A DNA stretch of 64,000 nt from Clostridium sp. (GCA_023664605.1 JAMPFF010000001.1:48106-112105); one strand, 5' to 3'; shown: positions 34,715-44,624, counted from the stretch's first letter. Notes: generated from the letters alone by a model not told the origin. Numbers and translations are program-made.

Positions 34715-35904
34715 TTACTCAAATAGCAAATACTGATAAAACTTTCTCTTTTCCAATTCCTGTATAATCTCCGCCTGCCATTGACTTCCTACAGAAATAA
34801 TAATTCCGGTAGTTTTTTTCAACTCAATATCATCTATTGACATAACGGAAACTCCCTCTATTTCTTTATCGTCCATATTACCTATTGAGGTAACAATAAA
34901 CCCTTTCGGTTGTATCCTTAAAGACCGGCAAATTTGTAGGCACTCTTTTCCCATTATCCCTGCGCCATATAAATAGAGAGCAGAATATTTCTGACTAAAC
35001 TTTTCAATTTCTTCCATTCTGGAATTATAATTACTTAATCCACGATAAGTCCTAATTCCGAAATTATCTTTCATTATATTCCACAATTCACTCATCTCAT
35101 CATGCAATAGATTAATAAAATATTCCGCAAAAGAAGAGGATATTGCAATTTTTACCTGATATCCCGCATCTTCCACCACATATTGTAAAACCCGCTCTAT
35201 TGCATGATTTATCTCCCCATCATCCCGTATCGGTTCATCCGGAAAATCCGTATACTGCCAATTTTTAATATATAATTTTTCTAATGTCTTAGTTCTTGCC
35301 CAAAAAACTGTTCCATATGTAACGGGGGGGCAGAAGAGATATCTGCCATCACTCCTAATGTTTCTGCTAATTTTCGTGTATTCTGGTAATTTGACCCCCA
35401 TGAGGCATGCAGCCAAGTTCCTATATCTCTTTTATGCGGCGGCAACGGCACAAACATTCCTATATTTTTCTCACTTTCAAACAATTCCAAAATATTATAT
35501 ATATAAATATCCGACCGCAGCATATTATCCCACAAATTTTTTCTCCATACATCCACAAACGCCTTAGTACCTAATGACTTTTCCTTTTTATCATGAATAA
35601 AACAAATATACTCATATTGGGAAAGCACATCCTTGGCTGCTACCAGTAATGCACTGATATCCCTTCCTCTATTTTCTTTTTTTATTTTCTGAAATCTATC
35701 CGATGCAAACAATTCTAAAATTGTGTCTTTTGAAGAAATAAGAATAATATCTATAAAATGTGGGATTCTCTCTAAATATTCCCGATAAAATTCCACTTGT
35801 TCATCATAGTATAAGTGAACTAAAACTGCTGCTTTCAGCTTTTCTATATCTAATTCTGTCGTTGTTTTTTTATTATCAGAAATTATGTGATACATTTCCT
35901 TCAT
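34715..35904 (-). CDS. RgpF-type glycosyltransferase with C-terminal Rossmann-like module, frameshifted at a C7 tract (phase OFF)
   Basis: The gene is split in two frames. The first (35904 to 35281) is the N-terminal part of a rhamnan synthesis protein F-like protein (VLVHLYYDEQVEFY, RGRDISALLVA, FVPLPPHKRD). The second (to 34715) continues it with VTYGTVFWARTKTLEKLY and the shared module at the end (LYLYGAGIMGKECLQI). The frames cross at seven C on the coding strand (35324-35330). With eight C the two join as GCC CCC CCC GTT into one protein of 396 residues. The true start may be the ATG at 35895, with GGGAG 9 nt upstream. As sequenced the gene is OFF. Confidence 0.85.
35324..35330 (-). repeat. 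Poly-C7 tract (coding strand), gene out of frame
   Basis: Seven G on the plus strand near codon 191 of the RgpF-like gene. Gain of one base restores the frame. It is the only tract of the set with C on the coding strand. Confidence 0.9.
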
Positions 35905-37114
35905 CTCCCATATCTAATTCCAACAGCAGCCGTTGTATTGTAACCACCGGACAGCCCGCCTTTTGCGCTAAATAATCGCAAAGCTCTTCGCACTTTTCCA
36001 CCAGTGTAACAATCATTACATCTACTGGCGGCAGCTCATTATCCGGATGGAATATTTGTAATTCCTCCCTAAAATCTATTGCTGACTTATCTATGGCATA
36101 TGCTACAGAAATATTACTGTTTTTCAACTCATAATATAAGCTTTCCCCAATATATCCCATACCGTATATAGCAACACTATGATACTGATGATTTATAAAA
36201 AATAATGAAAAACTTTTTCCATGGTTCTTTGAGTCAATCCAATTACGCATAACATGAAAAATTTTAGAATTCTTTCGCATCTGCCTTATCGTCTGCATAA
36301 CATTTGTATCTTTCCAAAAACAATATGTATCTGCTGCTTCCATCAAAGCTATCCATTGGCTTAACATGACACGTTCATCTTTATTCAGTATTTTCGTATC
36401 AACAAGTATTTGTAACGTTTCTTTAAGGGATTGTATCATATGGAACTCATCTACCGAATCTTCTGTTCTGGCTGATGTATGATAATACAGACACTCTTCA
36501 TTGATTCCTAACTGATATCCCTTTTTTAACATCATAATCCACAGTAAAAAATCATCTGCCCCATTTATTTGCTGTATATGACTTAACCATTCCTGTGGAA
36601 TACAGTCTTTTCTCATAATTACCTGCCCCGGTGACATGATGGGATTGCCGGAACGTATCAAAGCTTCTAAACTGCGCGTATTATTCTCTAATGTTCGGGA
36701 ATCGCTCAGTTTACGGAACCTCTCCAACCATCCATTACATACACAAACAGGTACCTTTGTTTCTTCAATTTTATGCCACTGACTATATATCCAATTATCC
36801 TTTGCCAAATCGTCCTGGTCAAAAAGAATAATATATTTTCCTTTTGCATTCTCAATCCCTGTAACACGGGCTGCATGTATCCCTTTATTTCTCTCATGCG
36901 TAATCAGACGTGTCACAAACAAGGTGTCCTTTCCCTCCAGCACAATGTGTTCTTGAGGAAAATCATTTACAAAAATAACTTCTAATGAACACTCTTGATA
37001 CAAATTTTGAAAGACATAATTACGCTCTATAAGGTTCAATAACTGACAGCAATACTGCCCCCCCCGATATAATGGAATCACTATCGAAATATCCATATTA
37101 TCACTGTTTTTCAT
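35876..37114 (-). CDS. GT2 glycosyltransferase with C-terminal Rossmann-like module, phase-variable
   Basis: The protein has about 412 residues. GT-A motifs: ISIVIPLYRGGQYCCQLL at the start, VIFVNDFP, and FDQDDLAKDNWIY. The C-terminal 110 residues are the shared module (VAIYGMGYIGESLYYEL, VAYAIDKSAID), closest to the small gene at 19946. The G8 tract at 37060-37067 encodes the RGG at about codon 16, so slippage would abolish almost the whole protein; it is now in frame. Starts at 37126 and 37114 are both open; spacing to AAAGG favours 37114 over the adjacent 37126. Confidence 0.85.
   Translation of the reverse strand: MKNSDNMDISIVIPLYRGGQYCCQLLNLIERNYVFQNLYQECSLEVIFVNDFPQEHIVLEGKDTLFVTRLITHERNKGIHAARVTGIENAKGKYIILFDQDDLAKDNWIYSQWHKIEETKVPVCVCNGWLERFRKLSDSRTLENNTRSLEALIRSGNPIMSPGQVIMRKDCIPQEWLSHIQQINGADDFLLWIMMLKKGYQLGINEECLYYHTSARTEDSVDEFHMIQSLKETLQILVDTKILNKDERVMLSQWIALMEAADTYCFWKDTNVMQTIRQMRKNSKIFHVMRNWIDSKNHGKSFSLFFINHQYHSVAIYGMGYIGESLYYELKNSNISVAYAIDKSAIDFREELQIFHPDNELPPVDVMIVTLVEKCEELCDYLAQKAGCPVVTIQRLLLELDMGDEGNVSHNF
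37060..37067 (-). repeat. Poly-G8 tract (coding strand), gene in frame
   Basis: Eight C on the plus strand; coding strand reads CGG GGG GGG CAG at about codon 16 of the GT2 gene. Confidence 0.85.
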
Positions 37115-37220
37115 TTTAATAACCATGCCTTTCTCTCAACCTGCGATGTTTGCTGCCGTAAGGCACAAACTCGCGTGTGCAAAATTTATTTTTCACACTA
37201 CTCTCCATCATCATTCAAAT

Positions 37221-38165
37221 TTATAACTCTTTAAAACACCTATCAAAATATTGCACTGTCCTTGTAACTCCCGCCTCTAACGTCAGCCTGTCCGGCTGTC
37301 CAAAACAACTCTCATATCTGGAAATATCCAGAATATTGACCGGAACATCTGCTTTTCTATTTTCCTGATATTCTACAGCTACTCTTTTTCCTAAGACTTT
37401 TTCTATGATGCCGATTACTTCATTTACACTATATCCTTTGCCCGAACCGACATTGAAAACTTTAAAATTTCCTTCATAATCCACAATATTAAGAATTGCT
37501 GTAACCGCATCTTCTATATATATGTAATCTCTTATTACAGAACCGTCTCCATATACTGATAGGGTCTCATTTCGCATAGCTCTATATATGAAAGTGGTAA
37601 CCACTCCCTGTACCCCGTTTGGTCTCTGATGCTTTCCGTAAGGATTAGACAATCTGATTATCCTATAATCCAAACCATACAAATACCAATATAAATATAA
37701 TAATTTTTCAATTGTAATTTTTTGCAAACCATATCCTGAAATCGGATTATTAACAGCATCTTCCGACAATGGTACATTATCAGACATACCATATATTGTG
37801 CCTCCGGAAGATAAAAAAATCACTTTTTTCACGCCGTTTTTCACACAAGCCTCCAATAATAACGAAGTGACCACAACATTATCTATTAAGCCCTGTGCAA
37901 TATGCTGATTGGAATTATTCGGAAGCGTTGTACTGATTAAATGATATACAATATCAATATTCTGTGTCAACTGCATAAAATCTGTTTCCGTATTAAAATC
38001 TCCCTGTATAACACGACATTTTGTCTGTTGTTTTGCCGGCATCTCTTGACAAAAACTTATTTTATCCTTATCGAACAATATGAATTCATCATAACTTCTA
38101 TCAAAAGCCATTTCTACTAAATTTCTGCCAATAAATCCACCGGCCCCTAAAATCAAACACCTCAC
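37221..38165 (-). CDS. NAD-dependent sugar-nucleotide epimerase/dehydratase
   Basis: The protein of 314 residues is an extended short-chain dehydrogenase. It shows LILGAGGFIGRNLVE, FLSSGGTIYG, the catalytic YGLQK, and RLSNPYGKHQRP. It resembles UDP-glucose 4-epimerase type enzymes. It follows the ParE/RelE-type toxin gene by 15 bp. Confidence 0.85.
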   Translation of the reverse strand: MRCLILGAGGFIGRNLVEMAFDRSYDEFILFDKDKISFCQEMPAKQQTKCRVIQGDFNTETDFMQLTQNIDIVYHLISTTLPNNSNQHIAQGLIDNVVVTSLLLEACVKNGVKKVIFLSSGGTIYGMSDNVPLSEDAVNNPISGYGLQKITIEKLLYLYWYLYGLDYRIIRLSNPYGKHQRPNGVQGVVTTFIYRAMRNETLSVYGDGSVIRDYIYIEDAVTAILNIVDYEGNFKVFNVGSGKGYSVNEVIGIIEKVLGKRVAVEYQENRKADVPVNILDISRYESCFGQPDRLTLEAGVTRTVQYFDRCFKEL

Positions 38166-38180
38166 AGATACAGTTTCCTT

Positions 38181-38513
38181 TCACACCAAGATATTTTCAT
38201 AATCTTGCAAATCATGGTAAACACCGATAACATATACGCGTGTATCGATAATTTTGTATAACATAAAATACTTATGCTGCTTTAAATGTATAGTTCGATA
38301 TCCCAAAGTTCTAAATTTCGGAGCATCACACAATTTCAGACTGTCAGCTATATAAGAAAGTCTTTTAACGGTTTCTTTCATATCCTGCTCAACACTATAA
38401 GCCGCCTGCGCATTTCCCAATTCATCAAAAATATAATCTATAATCTTCTGTATTTGTTCTTCTGCCTTTTGAGTCAATACAACTTCAAAATTTATATCTT
38501 TTTTCCAACCCAT
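38181..38513 (-). CDS. RelE/ParE-family toxin
   Basis: The protein has about 110 residues from the ATG at 38513 (GAGG upstream). It shows the superfamily layout: VVLTQKAEEQIQKIIDYI, a central LGYRTIHLKQHKYFMLYKI and VYVIGVYHDLQDYENIL at the C-terminus. It overlaps the antitoxin gene by 29 bp. Probably a ribosome-dependent RNase or a gyrase inhibitor; I cannot decide which. Confidence 0.85.
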   Translation of the reverse strand: MGWKKDINFEVVLTQKAEEQIQKIIDYIFDELGNAQAAYSVEQDMKETVKRLSYIADSLKLCDAPKFRTLGYRTIHLKQHKYFMLYKIIDTRVYVIGVYHDLQDYENILV

Positions 38514-38745
38514 TAAATACCTCTTCTTCTCTTTTGTACTTTCCATTGGCAATCTCTTTTTCTGCTATCTCTACATCATGCAAAAAATCTTCTTCGGACA
38601 TGGGTTTAAGTATTCTGCCAATTTTTTCATCAGCTAATTCGCACTCTCGTTGCTGAAATAGTTCTCGAATTAAATCTTGTATCTTCACTAAATCAGCTTC
38701 CGGTAATGTTTCCATCATAGAAATTGTCTTCTCTAATGTACTCAT
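38485..38745 (-). CDS. Antitoxin of the RelE/ParE-type pair
   Basis: The protein has about 86 residues from the ATG at 38745, with GAGGAGG upstream. It is helical and acidic (METLPEADLVKIQDLIREL, EEDFLHDVEIAEKEIANG). It is of the kind commonly paired with ParE-type toxins in Clostridia. The pairing is clear from overlap; the family name is not. Confidence 0.75.
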   Translation of the reverse strand: MSTLEKTISMMETLPEADLVKIQDLIRELFQQRECELADEKIGRILKPMSEEDFLHDVEIAEKEIANGKYKREEEVFNGLEKRYKF

Positions 38746-38837
38746 TGTAATCCTCCTCTCCAATTAATCTAAAGCCATTATCCAATATTGCTCTTTTATT
38801 ATATCAACTTTCCTGGTAAATATAAATCTTTTCTCCC

Positions 38838-40124
38838 TCAGCATTCTACACCGCTCTGCTTATATGCAAGCAGCTTACTTTCATATTCCTGATACTGCTC
38901 GTCCAAATTATCATAATACTGCTCTGACTTATAGACATATATCAATATATGTTCTTCTTTTACTCCCATCGCCATAAGCTGTCCACTGATTACTTTTGCA
39001 CTGTTTTGACTAGTGTTTATCCACAATGCTTCGGGATATCTTTCATAAGCTTTTTCAATAGATAACACCTGAATATCCTGATAATATGTTCCCTGTTTTT
39101 CTTTGCTGTTATCACAAAAACATTCGATATTATTGATACCACAACGTTTTAACGAATCAGCCATATCCTTTCCGATATCTGAAAATCCCACAACAATAAT
39201 GCTATCTGCTTTTTGGCATCTCTCAATGATGTATTTCCAGTCATTATTTCGCATATTTTCCATCGCATATCCATATATCTCATCATAATCCGCCGAATGC
39301 AATGCTTTCTTAGCGTTCTCCCACCATACGCTGCTTCCCCTCATTCTAACAAACTGCCATGGTTTATATCTTCCCGGGAAATGAATAATACCACCATACC
39401 GCTTTACTTCATCAATCTCTTTCTGATTAAAAGAAGTACCTTTAAGTATATCAACTCTCTCATAATAATCTGCAAAAAAATTAAATCTCAAATCTAATTG
39501 TTCAATTTTTCCATAACAACATTTATTCAAAATATCCTGATCCATCATCTTATAATGCTTATCTATATACGACAAAAATACCTTTTCCATGTCATTATCT
39601 CTAATCATTTTTAGATTCATGAGTAAGACTCCGGCATTGATATAGTTTTCCATTGTTGGAATTCCCAATATATCCTTATAAGAAGCCTGCTCTTCCATGT
39701 TATATTGTATGCAGCAATCTTTTACGCCCGCTAAATATAACCCTGTTAAATCCGTATCATAAATTTCCGACAAATCAGTATTAATAATCATATCCCCATC
39801 TAAAAAAAGACATTTATCGTCCTTTATTATATGACTAATAAGCAGACGATAAAACGATGCCACCGGGATATAAGCCGTCGTTTTTGCATCCTGAAATATT
39901 TTCTCATCTATTTCATCAAAACGAATATCCATATTCTTCCATTCACTCTGTAAATCCTCAATTTTTTTTCTATGCTCTTTTCCTAACTTCGGACTACACA
40001 ATATATGAATATTAAAAAATATATCTTTCTTTGCAGCATTCAACATACTCCAAATTGCTACTCTTGTTTGCAATATATAATTCTGGTCTGTCGTCATAGC
40101 AATCGATAAACATTTTTTCACCAT
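38838..40124 (-). CDS. GT8 glycosyltransferase with C-terminal Rossmann-like module
   Basis: The protein has 428 residues. The GT8 catalytic domain is at about 1-270: SIAMTTDQNYILQTRVAIWS, the DxD site in CLFLDGDMIIN, YINAGVLLMNL, DQDILN and IIHFPGRYKPW. The module at about 305-405 has IIVVGFSDIGKDMADSL and CFCDNSKEKQG. Probably transfers glucose or galactose; the acceptor is unknown. Confidence 0.85.
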   Translation of the reverse strand: MVKKCLSIAMTTDQNYILQTRVAIWSMLNAAKKDIFFNIHILCSPKLGKEHRKKIEDLQSEWKNMDIRFDEIDEKIFQDAKTTAYIPVASFYRLLISHIIKDDKCLFLDGDMIINTDLSEIYDTDLTGLYLAGVKDCCIQYNMEEQASYKDILGIPTMENYINAGVLLMNLKMIRDNDMEKVFLSYIDKHYKMMDQDILNKCCYGKIEQLDLRFNFFADYYERVDILKGTSFNQKEIDEVKRYGGIIHFPGRYKPWQFVRMRGSSVWWENAKKALHSADYDEIYGYAMENMRNNDWKYIIERCQKADSIIVVGFSDIGKDMADSLKRCGINNIECFCDNSKEKQGTYYQDIQVLSIEKAYERYPEALWINTSQNSAKVISGQLMAMGVKEEHILIYVYKSEQYYDNLDEQYQEYESKLLAYKQSGVEC

Positions 40125-40173
40125 GATAAAAAATTCCCCGTTTCATAATCTGATAGTTAAAGCGCTGCTAAAA

Positions 40174-41175
40174 TTATTTTACCGCATATATCATGCCAAT
40201 CTTCTGCCCTGTGACAAAATATTTAAATTGATGCCTTTTCAATAAATCTGTAATCTCTTCCGGATCTCGATGATACTCTAATAAAACAGCATCAATATGA
40301 TTGAGCAAATCCGTTTGCCTTAAAGAATTAAAAATAGCAAACTCAGATCCTTCCGTATCAACCTTTAATATAACTTTACTTCCGCTATTTTCTTCAATAA
40401 TTTTTCCTATTTCATCTGCTGCTGTTTTACAATATATCTTTTCTTTACGAGTATCTGAAGTCTGTACTGTATTAATACTTCTCCATCCCGTATTCTCGGT
40501 AACCACTGCCACTTCCATCTCTCCTGCCTTATCTGATAAAGCTACATTCATAGGATGAATTTTGGATTTAATAATATCATTATTTAAAGCAAAATTTTCC
40601 AGGGCCTGTTGATAGGTATCCGGGAACGGTTCAAAACCATATACCTTATTGACCCAGTCTTTTTCTGCAAAATATAACGACACAGCTCCTATATTCATGC
40701 CAACATCAATAACTGTTACATTTTCCTGTAAAAGATTAATATGATATGCCTGATTGACAAACACCTCAACTACAATATCAAAATCTGTAAGATACTTTTC
40801 TCGAATCCGTATATTCCCTATCGTAGAAATAAAAGAATCTTCATTTTCCACCTGATAATGCCACTCTATACCTCCGTCTAATGTTCCAATACGGTTTAAC
40901 AATTTAATTTTTCTAATATCCAGATTATTTTCCCGCAAATTCTGCAAAATTCTATTTCCTACTGTATAACTGGTACATATATAAATATAATCATAATCAA
41001 CATTTTTAAATTCCGCAGGCGTTATGATTTCTTTTCCTTCATATAGTTTTCCTGTAACAGAAGTTGTATTATTAATATTGCTATCTGCATAAGCTACTAT
41101 TTCTATGTCAGGCGGCAACTTATGTTTATTCTTTCGATAATATTCCCCTATACCATACACAATTATTTTTTCCAT
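40174..41175 (-). CDS. FkbM-family methyltransferase with N-terminal Rossmann-like module
   Basis: The protein has about 333 residues. Residues about 1-95 are the shared module (IIVYGIGEYYRKNKHKL, YADSNINN). From about 150 the FkbM domain shows VIDVGMNIGAVSLYFAEK, FEPFPDTYQQALEN and ILKVDTEGSEFAIFNSL. It would O-methylate a glycan. No homopolymer tract is present, unlike the FkbM gene at 15448. The ATG at 41175 is preferred on spacing to GGAAGG. Confidence 0.85.
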   Translation of the reverse strand: MEKIIVYGIGEYYRKNKHKLPPDIEIVAYADSNINNTTSVTGKLYEGKEIITPAEFKNVDYDYIYICTSYTVGNRILQNLRENNLDIRKIKLLNRIGTLDGGIEWHYQVENEDSFISTIGNIRIREKYLTDFDIVVEVFVNQAYHINLLQENVTVIDVGMNIGAVSLYFAEKDWVNKVYGFEPFPDTYQQALENFALNNDIIKSKIHPMNVALSDKAGEMEVAVVTENTGWRSINTVQTSDTRKEKIYCKTAADEIGKIIEENSGSKVILKVDTEGSEFAIFNSLRQTDLLNHIDAVLLEYHRDPEEITDLLKRHQFKYFVTGQKIGMIYAVK

Positions 41176-41196
41176 CTTTACCATTCCTTCCATAAT

Positions 41197-42300
41197 CTAT
41201 TGCGATACTTTCACTAACTCCCACAGTTTCCTGTTATTTTCAATCCTTTTCATGCGGTAATCGCCATCCCGCCAGCCTGCATTGAAATGATGAATTGCTA
41301 TTGTCTCTTCAGACATTGCCGTTAATTCATACAACACAGCATCTAACGGAGCCAAATAATTTCTAGGCAAAAATACCATGTTATGAATAAGCTGCGCATT
41401 CCCATTTAACACAAGACCAATATCCTTTAAAACCGGTCTGATATACCGCGGCTGACACAAACGATTCATCACTTTTGTTTCACCGGAAAATATGACATCA
41501 TCATAAAGCTCCATCAACCTCTTTATAAGCGGATTACCCGCCTTTGCGCCAAAAGTTCCTAAATCAATATCATTTTGTGTATCGAAAGTAAAAAAAGCCT
41601 CACACCCCAATAAATCATCCATCGAACGCAGTAATTCTACATCCATATCCATATAAATGCCACCTTGATGATAAATGATATCCAGTCTTGCATAATCAGA
41701 CGCAAACGCCCATTTCTTTTCCTCTATGGCTTTTTTCATAAATGGATGCTTTGCATAATCATAATTATCCATATTCCATTCTCGAACTTCATAATCAGGA
41801 CACACTTTTTTCCAGCTATCAATACACCTTTGGTATGCCTCCGGCTTTTTATCCCCGCTAAACCAGAAACTATGTATAACCTTTTCTATCTGTGGTTCAG
41901 CTTTTGTTTTGTTGATGTAATCTTTTAACTGTGTATCTGTCTTTCCTACGCTGTTCGCCATAATCAGAGGAAATACATAACAAATAATATCATCATTTAA
42001 ATTCATGTCCACAAGCTGTTCATACATTTCATATACATAGAGTCCGCTGGAAAGCATTACTACACATTTATCTTCCTTTAATAATTGCGACGGAGAATAT
42101 ATAGGAACTTTCCTGTCCAAAATCTGGAACTCTGCACCGGCACGACCATTATCAATCACATACGCAATATCATGTTTCAGTTGCACCGGAAAAACCTCTT
42201 CCATATATAATTTCCAATATTCACCGGCTCCAAATATGACCAATTTCTGACCTTCTATTTTCTCCTGTAGTTCATCCCGACAGCAATTACACAATTTCAT
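41197..42300 (-). CDS. GT32-type glycosyltransferase with N-terminal Rossmann-like module
   Basis: The protein has 367 residues. The module is at about 15-110 (LVIFGAGEYWKLYMEEV, YVIDNGRAG). The catalytic domain is that of DXD sugar transferases: IHSFWFSGDKKPEAYQRCI, then SDYARLDIIYHQGGIYMDMD with the metal-binding DMD. It may add mannose, galactose or a related sugar. Confidence 0.85.
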   Translation of the reverse strand: MKLCNCCRDELQEKIEGQKLVIFGAGEYWKLYMEEVFPVQLKHDIAYVIDNGRAGAEFQILDRKVPIYSPSQLLKEDKCVVMLSSGLYVYEMYEQLVDMNLNDDIICYVFPLIMANSVGKTDTQLKDYINKTKAEPQIEKVIHSFWFSGDKKPEAYQRCIDSWKKVCPDYEVREWNMDNYDYAKHPFMKKAIEEKKWAFASDYARLDIIYHQGGIYMDMDVELLRSMDDLLGCEAFFTFDTQNDIDLGTFGAKAGNPLIKRLMELYDDVIFSGETKVMNRLCQPRYIRPVLKDIGLVLNGNAQLIHNMVFLPRNYLAPLDAVLYELTAMSEETIAIHHFNAGWRDGDYRMKRIENNRKLWELVKVSQ

Positions 42301-42306
42301 TTCACT

Positions 42307-43461
42307 TTATCCCTTTTCTATCAAATAATCCTGCAAACCCGAACCATTTCGCGCATAATCCCACTCGAAGCTTTCCGCTTTTGCAGTATCGCAATATTTA
42401 CAAAGACAAGACGCCTTTCCCAGCGCTTCACTTATTTTCCCTGCATCGGCATCGGGGCGATGAATATCAAACCAATCTTCATTCTCTCTTATCTGATACT
42501 TTGTTCCAAACTGTCCATTAAATTTCTCAAAAGCTATTGCCGCAGAGCAGGAAGATATTTTTCCCCGATATACCTCATAACAGCTTGAAGCAATACACTT
42601 CTCAAAGCTTTGCTGCATATCATTATCAGGTTTATCTGTATAATATTTCAAAAAACTTTCTCTCTTTAAAATAACGTAAGGCAGCCCATGTTTCTTTAAT
42701 ACGGAATCAATTTGTTCCAGCATATTGTAAGTCGGCTTATATCCCGATACATGAATAGAAATATGGTTTTCTTTGAGACAATCCCAAAAAGATTCTTCCA
42801 TCTTGGGAATCAAAAGTCCGTTCGTACACAAGTCTATCTCTGAATTCGGAAACAACTCACGATAACATCCCAGTATTCTTGTAATATCAGGATGCATTAA
42901 AGGTTCTCCTCCCAAAATTCTTATCCAAGGAACATCAAAAAACAGTTCTGCCATCCTCTGTGCATCCTTTTGAATGCTATCAAAAGCAATATGTTGGTTA
43001 TCTCCCGGCATATTCGTTGCAAACAGACAACCTTTACAATTTAGATTACAAGTATCCGTAACAGGCACTTCAAAATAATGCAGCGTAGGTTTATCTCCAC
43101 TAAATTGGATTTTTCTTACTCTTGCCGCTATTAATCCGTTTTCATCAAAAATTGGCAATCTGCACTTGCCTACAATATCATGCATCATATAAATATTGTA
43201 ACACTGATGCGATTGGCAGACATCTATCATCAATTTCAGCGTTTTTTGCGCTCCTGCTGCCAGAAAAACCGCATATATTGTATCCATATCAAATTCGTCA
43301 AAAAAATCCTGTGGACGATATATTTTTATTTTCCGATACTCACCCTTCTGAAAATTGTCGATAAAGCCAACAATTTTATACTCTTTTTTCAACAATTCAT
43401 CACACAAATATTGTCCGGCATTCCCTGCCCCAAATATCGCAATTTTTTTTTCATTTATCAT
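42307..43461 (-). CDS. Radical SAM protein with N-terminal Rossmann-like module
   Basis: The protein has 384 residues. The shared module comes first (IAIFGAGNAGQYLCDEL, GFIDNFQKG). The radical-SAM domain starts near residue 130 with CNLNCKGC and LGGEPLMHPD. C-terminal cysteines (CLCKYC) could hold an auxiliary cluster. It is followed upstream by a similar gene at 43467-44624, from which it is separated by 5 bp; the two probably descend from one duplication. Confidence 0.8.
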   Translation of the reverse strand: MINEKKIAIFGAGNAGQYLCDELLKKEYKIVGFIDNFQKGEYRKIKIYRPQDFFDEFDMDTIYAVFLAAGAQKTLKLMIDVCQSHQCYNIYMMHDIVGKCRLPIFDENGLIAARVRKIQFSGDKPTLHYFEVPVTDTCNLNCKGCLFATNMPGDNQHIAFDSIQKDAQRMAELFFDVPWIRILGGEPLMHPDITRILGCYRELFPNSEIDLCTNGLLIPKMEESFWDCLKENHISIHVSGYKPTYNMLEQIDSVLKKHGLPYVILKRESFLKYYTDKPDNDMQQSFEKCIASSCYEVYRGKISSCSAAIAFEKFNGQFGTKYQIRENEDWFDIHRPDADAGKISEALGKASCLCKYCDTAKAESFEWDYARNGSGLQDYLIEKG

Positions 43462-43466
43462 GGCAA

Positions 43467-44624
43467 TTACCCCTCCACCTGCACCGCCGGCGCCACCGCA
43501 TCCGTATCATGCGCCGTAAAACCGCGGCATTTCTTACAGAAATTGGTATAGCCTTTATTGGTATAGCCCAAACGGAACTCGACTAGCTCTTTCTTCTTAT
43601 CCGTCGTATGGCTTCTCAAATCATAACTTTCCTCGATATCCTGTTCGCCCGCAATGCCTGCAACAGTCGCATACGCCGCATAATTGCAACTGTATAATTT
43701 ACCATCCCTAAGTTCCTGCCACGTCTGCCCGCATTCCGTGCGGTGGCGTATCAGTTCTTCTTCGCTTAACATGGAATAATCAGTTTTTTCCGGCGCCAAA
43801 TCGACCCAACTGGTTACCTTATTGATATAGTATTTAATATGATACCGCTCCAACTTCTGAATCAGCGTATCAAACTGCTCCCGATACTGCGGTACGGCAT
43901 CCCGATAATCATCCACTACGAGTTCTACACTGCATTTGCTTATCTTTTCTAACGTTTCATCAGACGGCACGACCGTTCCGTTTGTCGCGGCGCGCATCGT
44001 TCCTATTTTATCCCCGTAGTGACCGTCTATATAGGCAATCAAATCTGCGGTATGCTGATACAGCATCGGCTCTCCTCCGCTGACATGAAACTGCATCACA
44101 AAGTCCACATGGGAAAAGAACAAATCAATATCCTCTTTTAACGCCTCCCACTCTCTAACGTAAAACTTTTTGGCAAACGGATTAAAATTCAGGCAATGTC
44201 TGCATTTTAAATTACATGCCGTGCTGGGCAAAAACGATATATTCAAAAAATACACCTTGTCATACCGATAAAGATAATAAACGGAAATAAATTCTTCTAT
44301 CAGGAAAAAATCCACATCCTGGCGATAACCGCACTGACATAGCTGCTCTATGGCTCCAGCGCGGTCATACTGGGAAATTGTCAGGATAATGCCCTCGTCT
44401 TTTTTTAACGATACCTTATCAAGACCTACGCAATCTTTCCCGTTTATCTGTTCTTTCTGCTTGGCGGGATTATTATCGATATAGCCGATAACGGATACTT
44501 CGTTCCGGAAGCATTTCAAAAACTGTCTCCCGTAATCCCCGCAGCCAAACAGATAAAATCCTTTTTTCCCGGATATTGTGCGATATACTTCGTCATACTC
44601 ATGTCCTTTATTTTCCCAACGCAT
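43467..44624 (-). CDS. Radical SAM protein with N-terminal Rossmann-like module
   Basis: The protein has 385 residues with the same architecture as its neighbour: module at about 20-115 (FYLFGCGDYGRQFLKCF, GYIDNNPAKQ), then CNLKCRHC, SGGEPMLYQHT and a C-terminal CKKCRGF. The base composition is less AT-rich than that of the neighbouring gene at 42307, as in the genes to its right, so the pair spans a composition boundary. Substrate unknown. Confidence 0.8.
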   Translation of the reverse strand: MRWENKGHEYDEVYRTISGKKGFYLFGCGDYGRQFLKCFRNEVSVIGYIDNNPAKQKEQINGKDCVGLDKVSLKKDEGIILTISQYDRAGAIEQLCQCGYRQDVDFFLIEEFISVYYLYRYDKVYFLNISFLPSTACNLKCRHCLNFNPFAKKFYVREWEALKEDIDLFFSHVDFVMQFHVSGGEPMLYQHTADLIAYIDGHYGDKIGTMRAATNGTVVPSDETLEKISKCSVELVVDDYRDAVPQYREQFDTLIQKLERYHIKYYINKVTSWVDLAPEKTDYSMLSEEELIRHRTECGQTWQELRDGKLYSCNYAAYATVAGIAGEQDIEESYDLRSHTTDKKKELVEFRLGYTNKGYTNFCKKCRGFTAHDTDAVAPAVQVEG

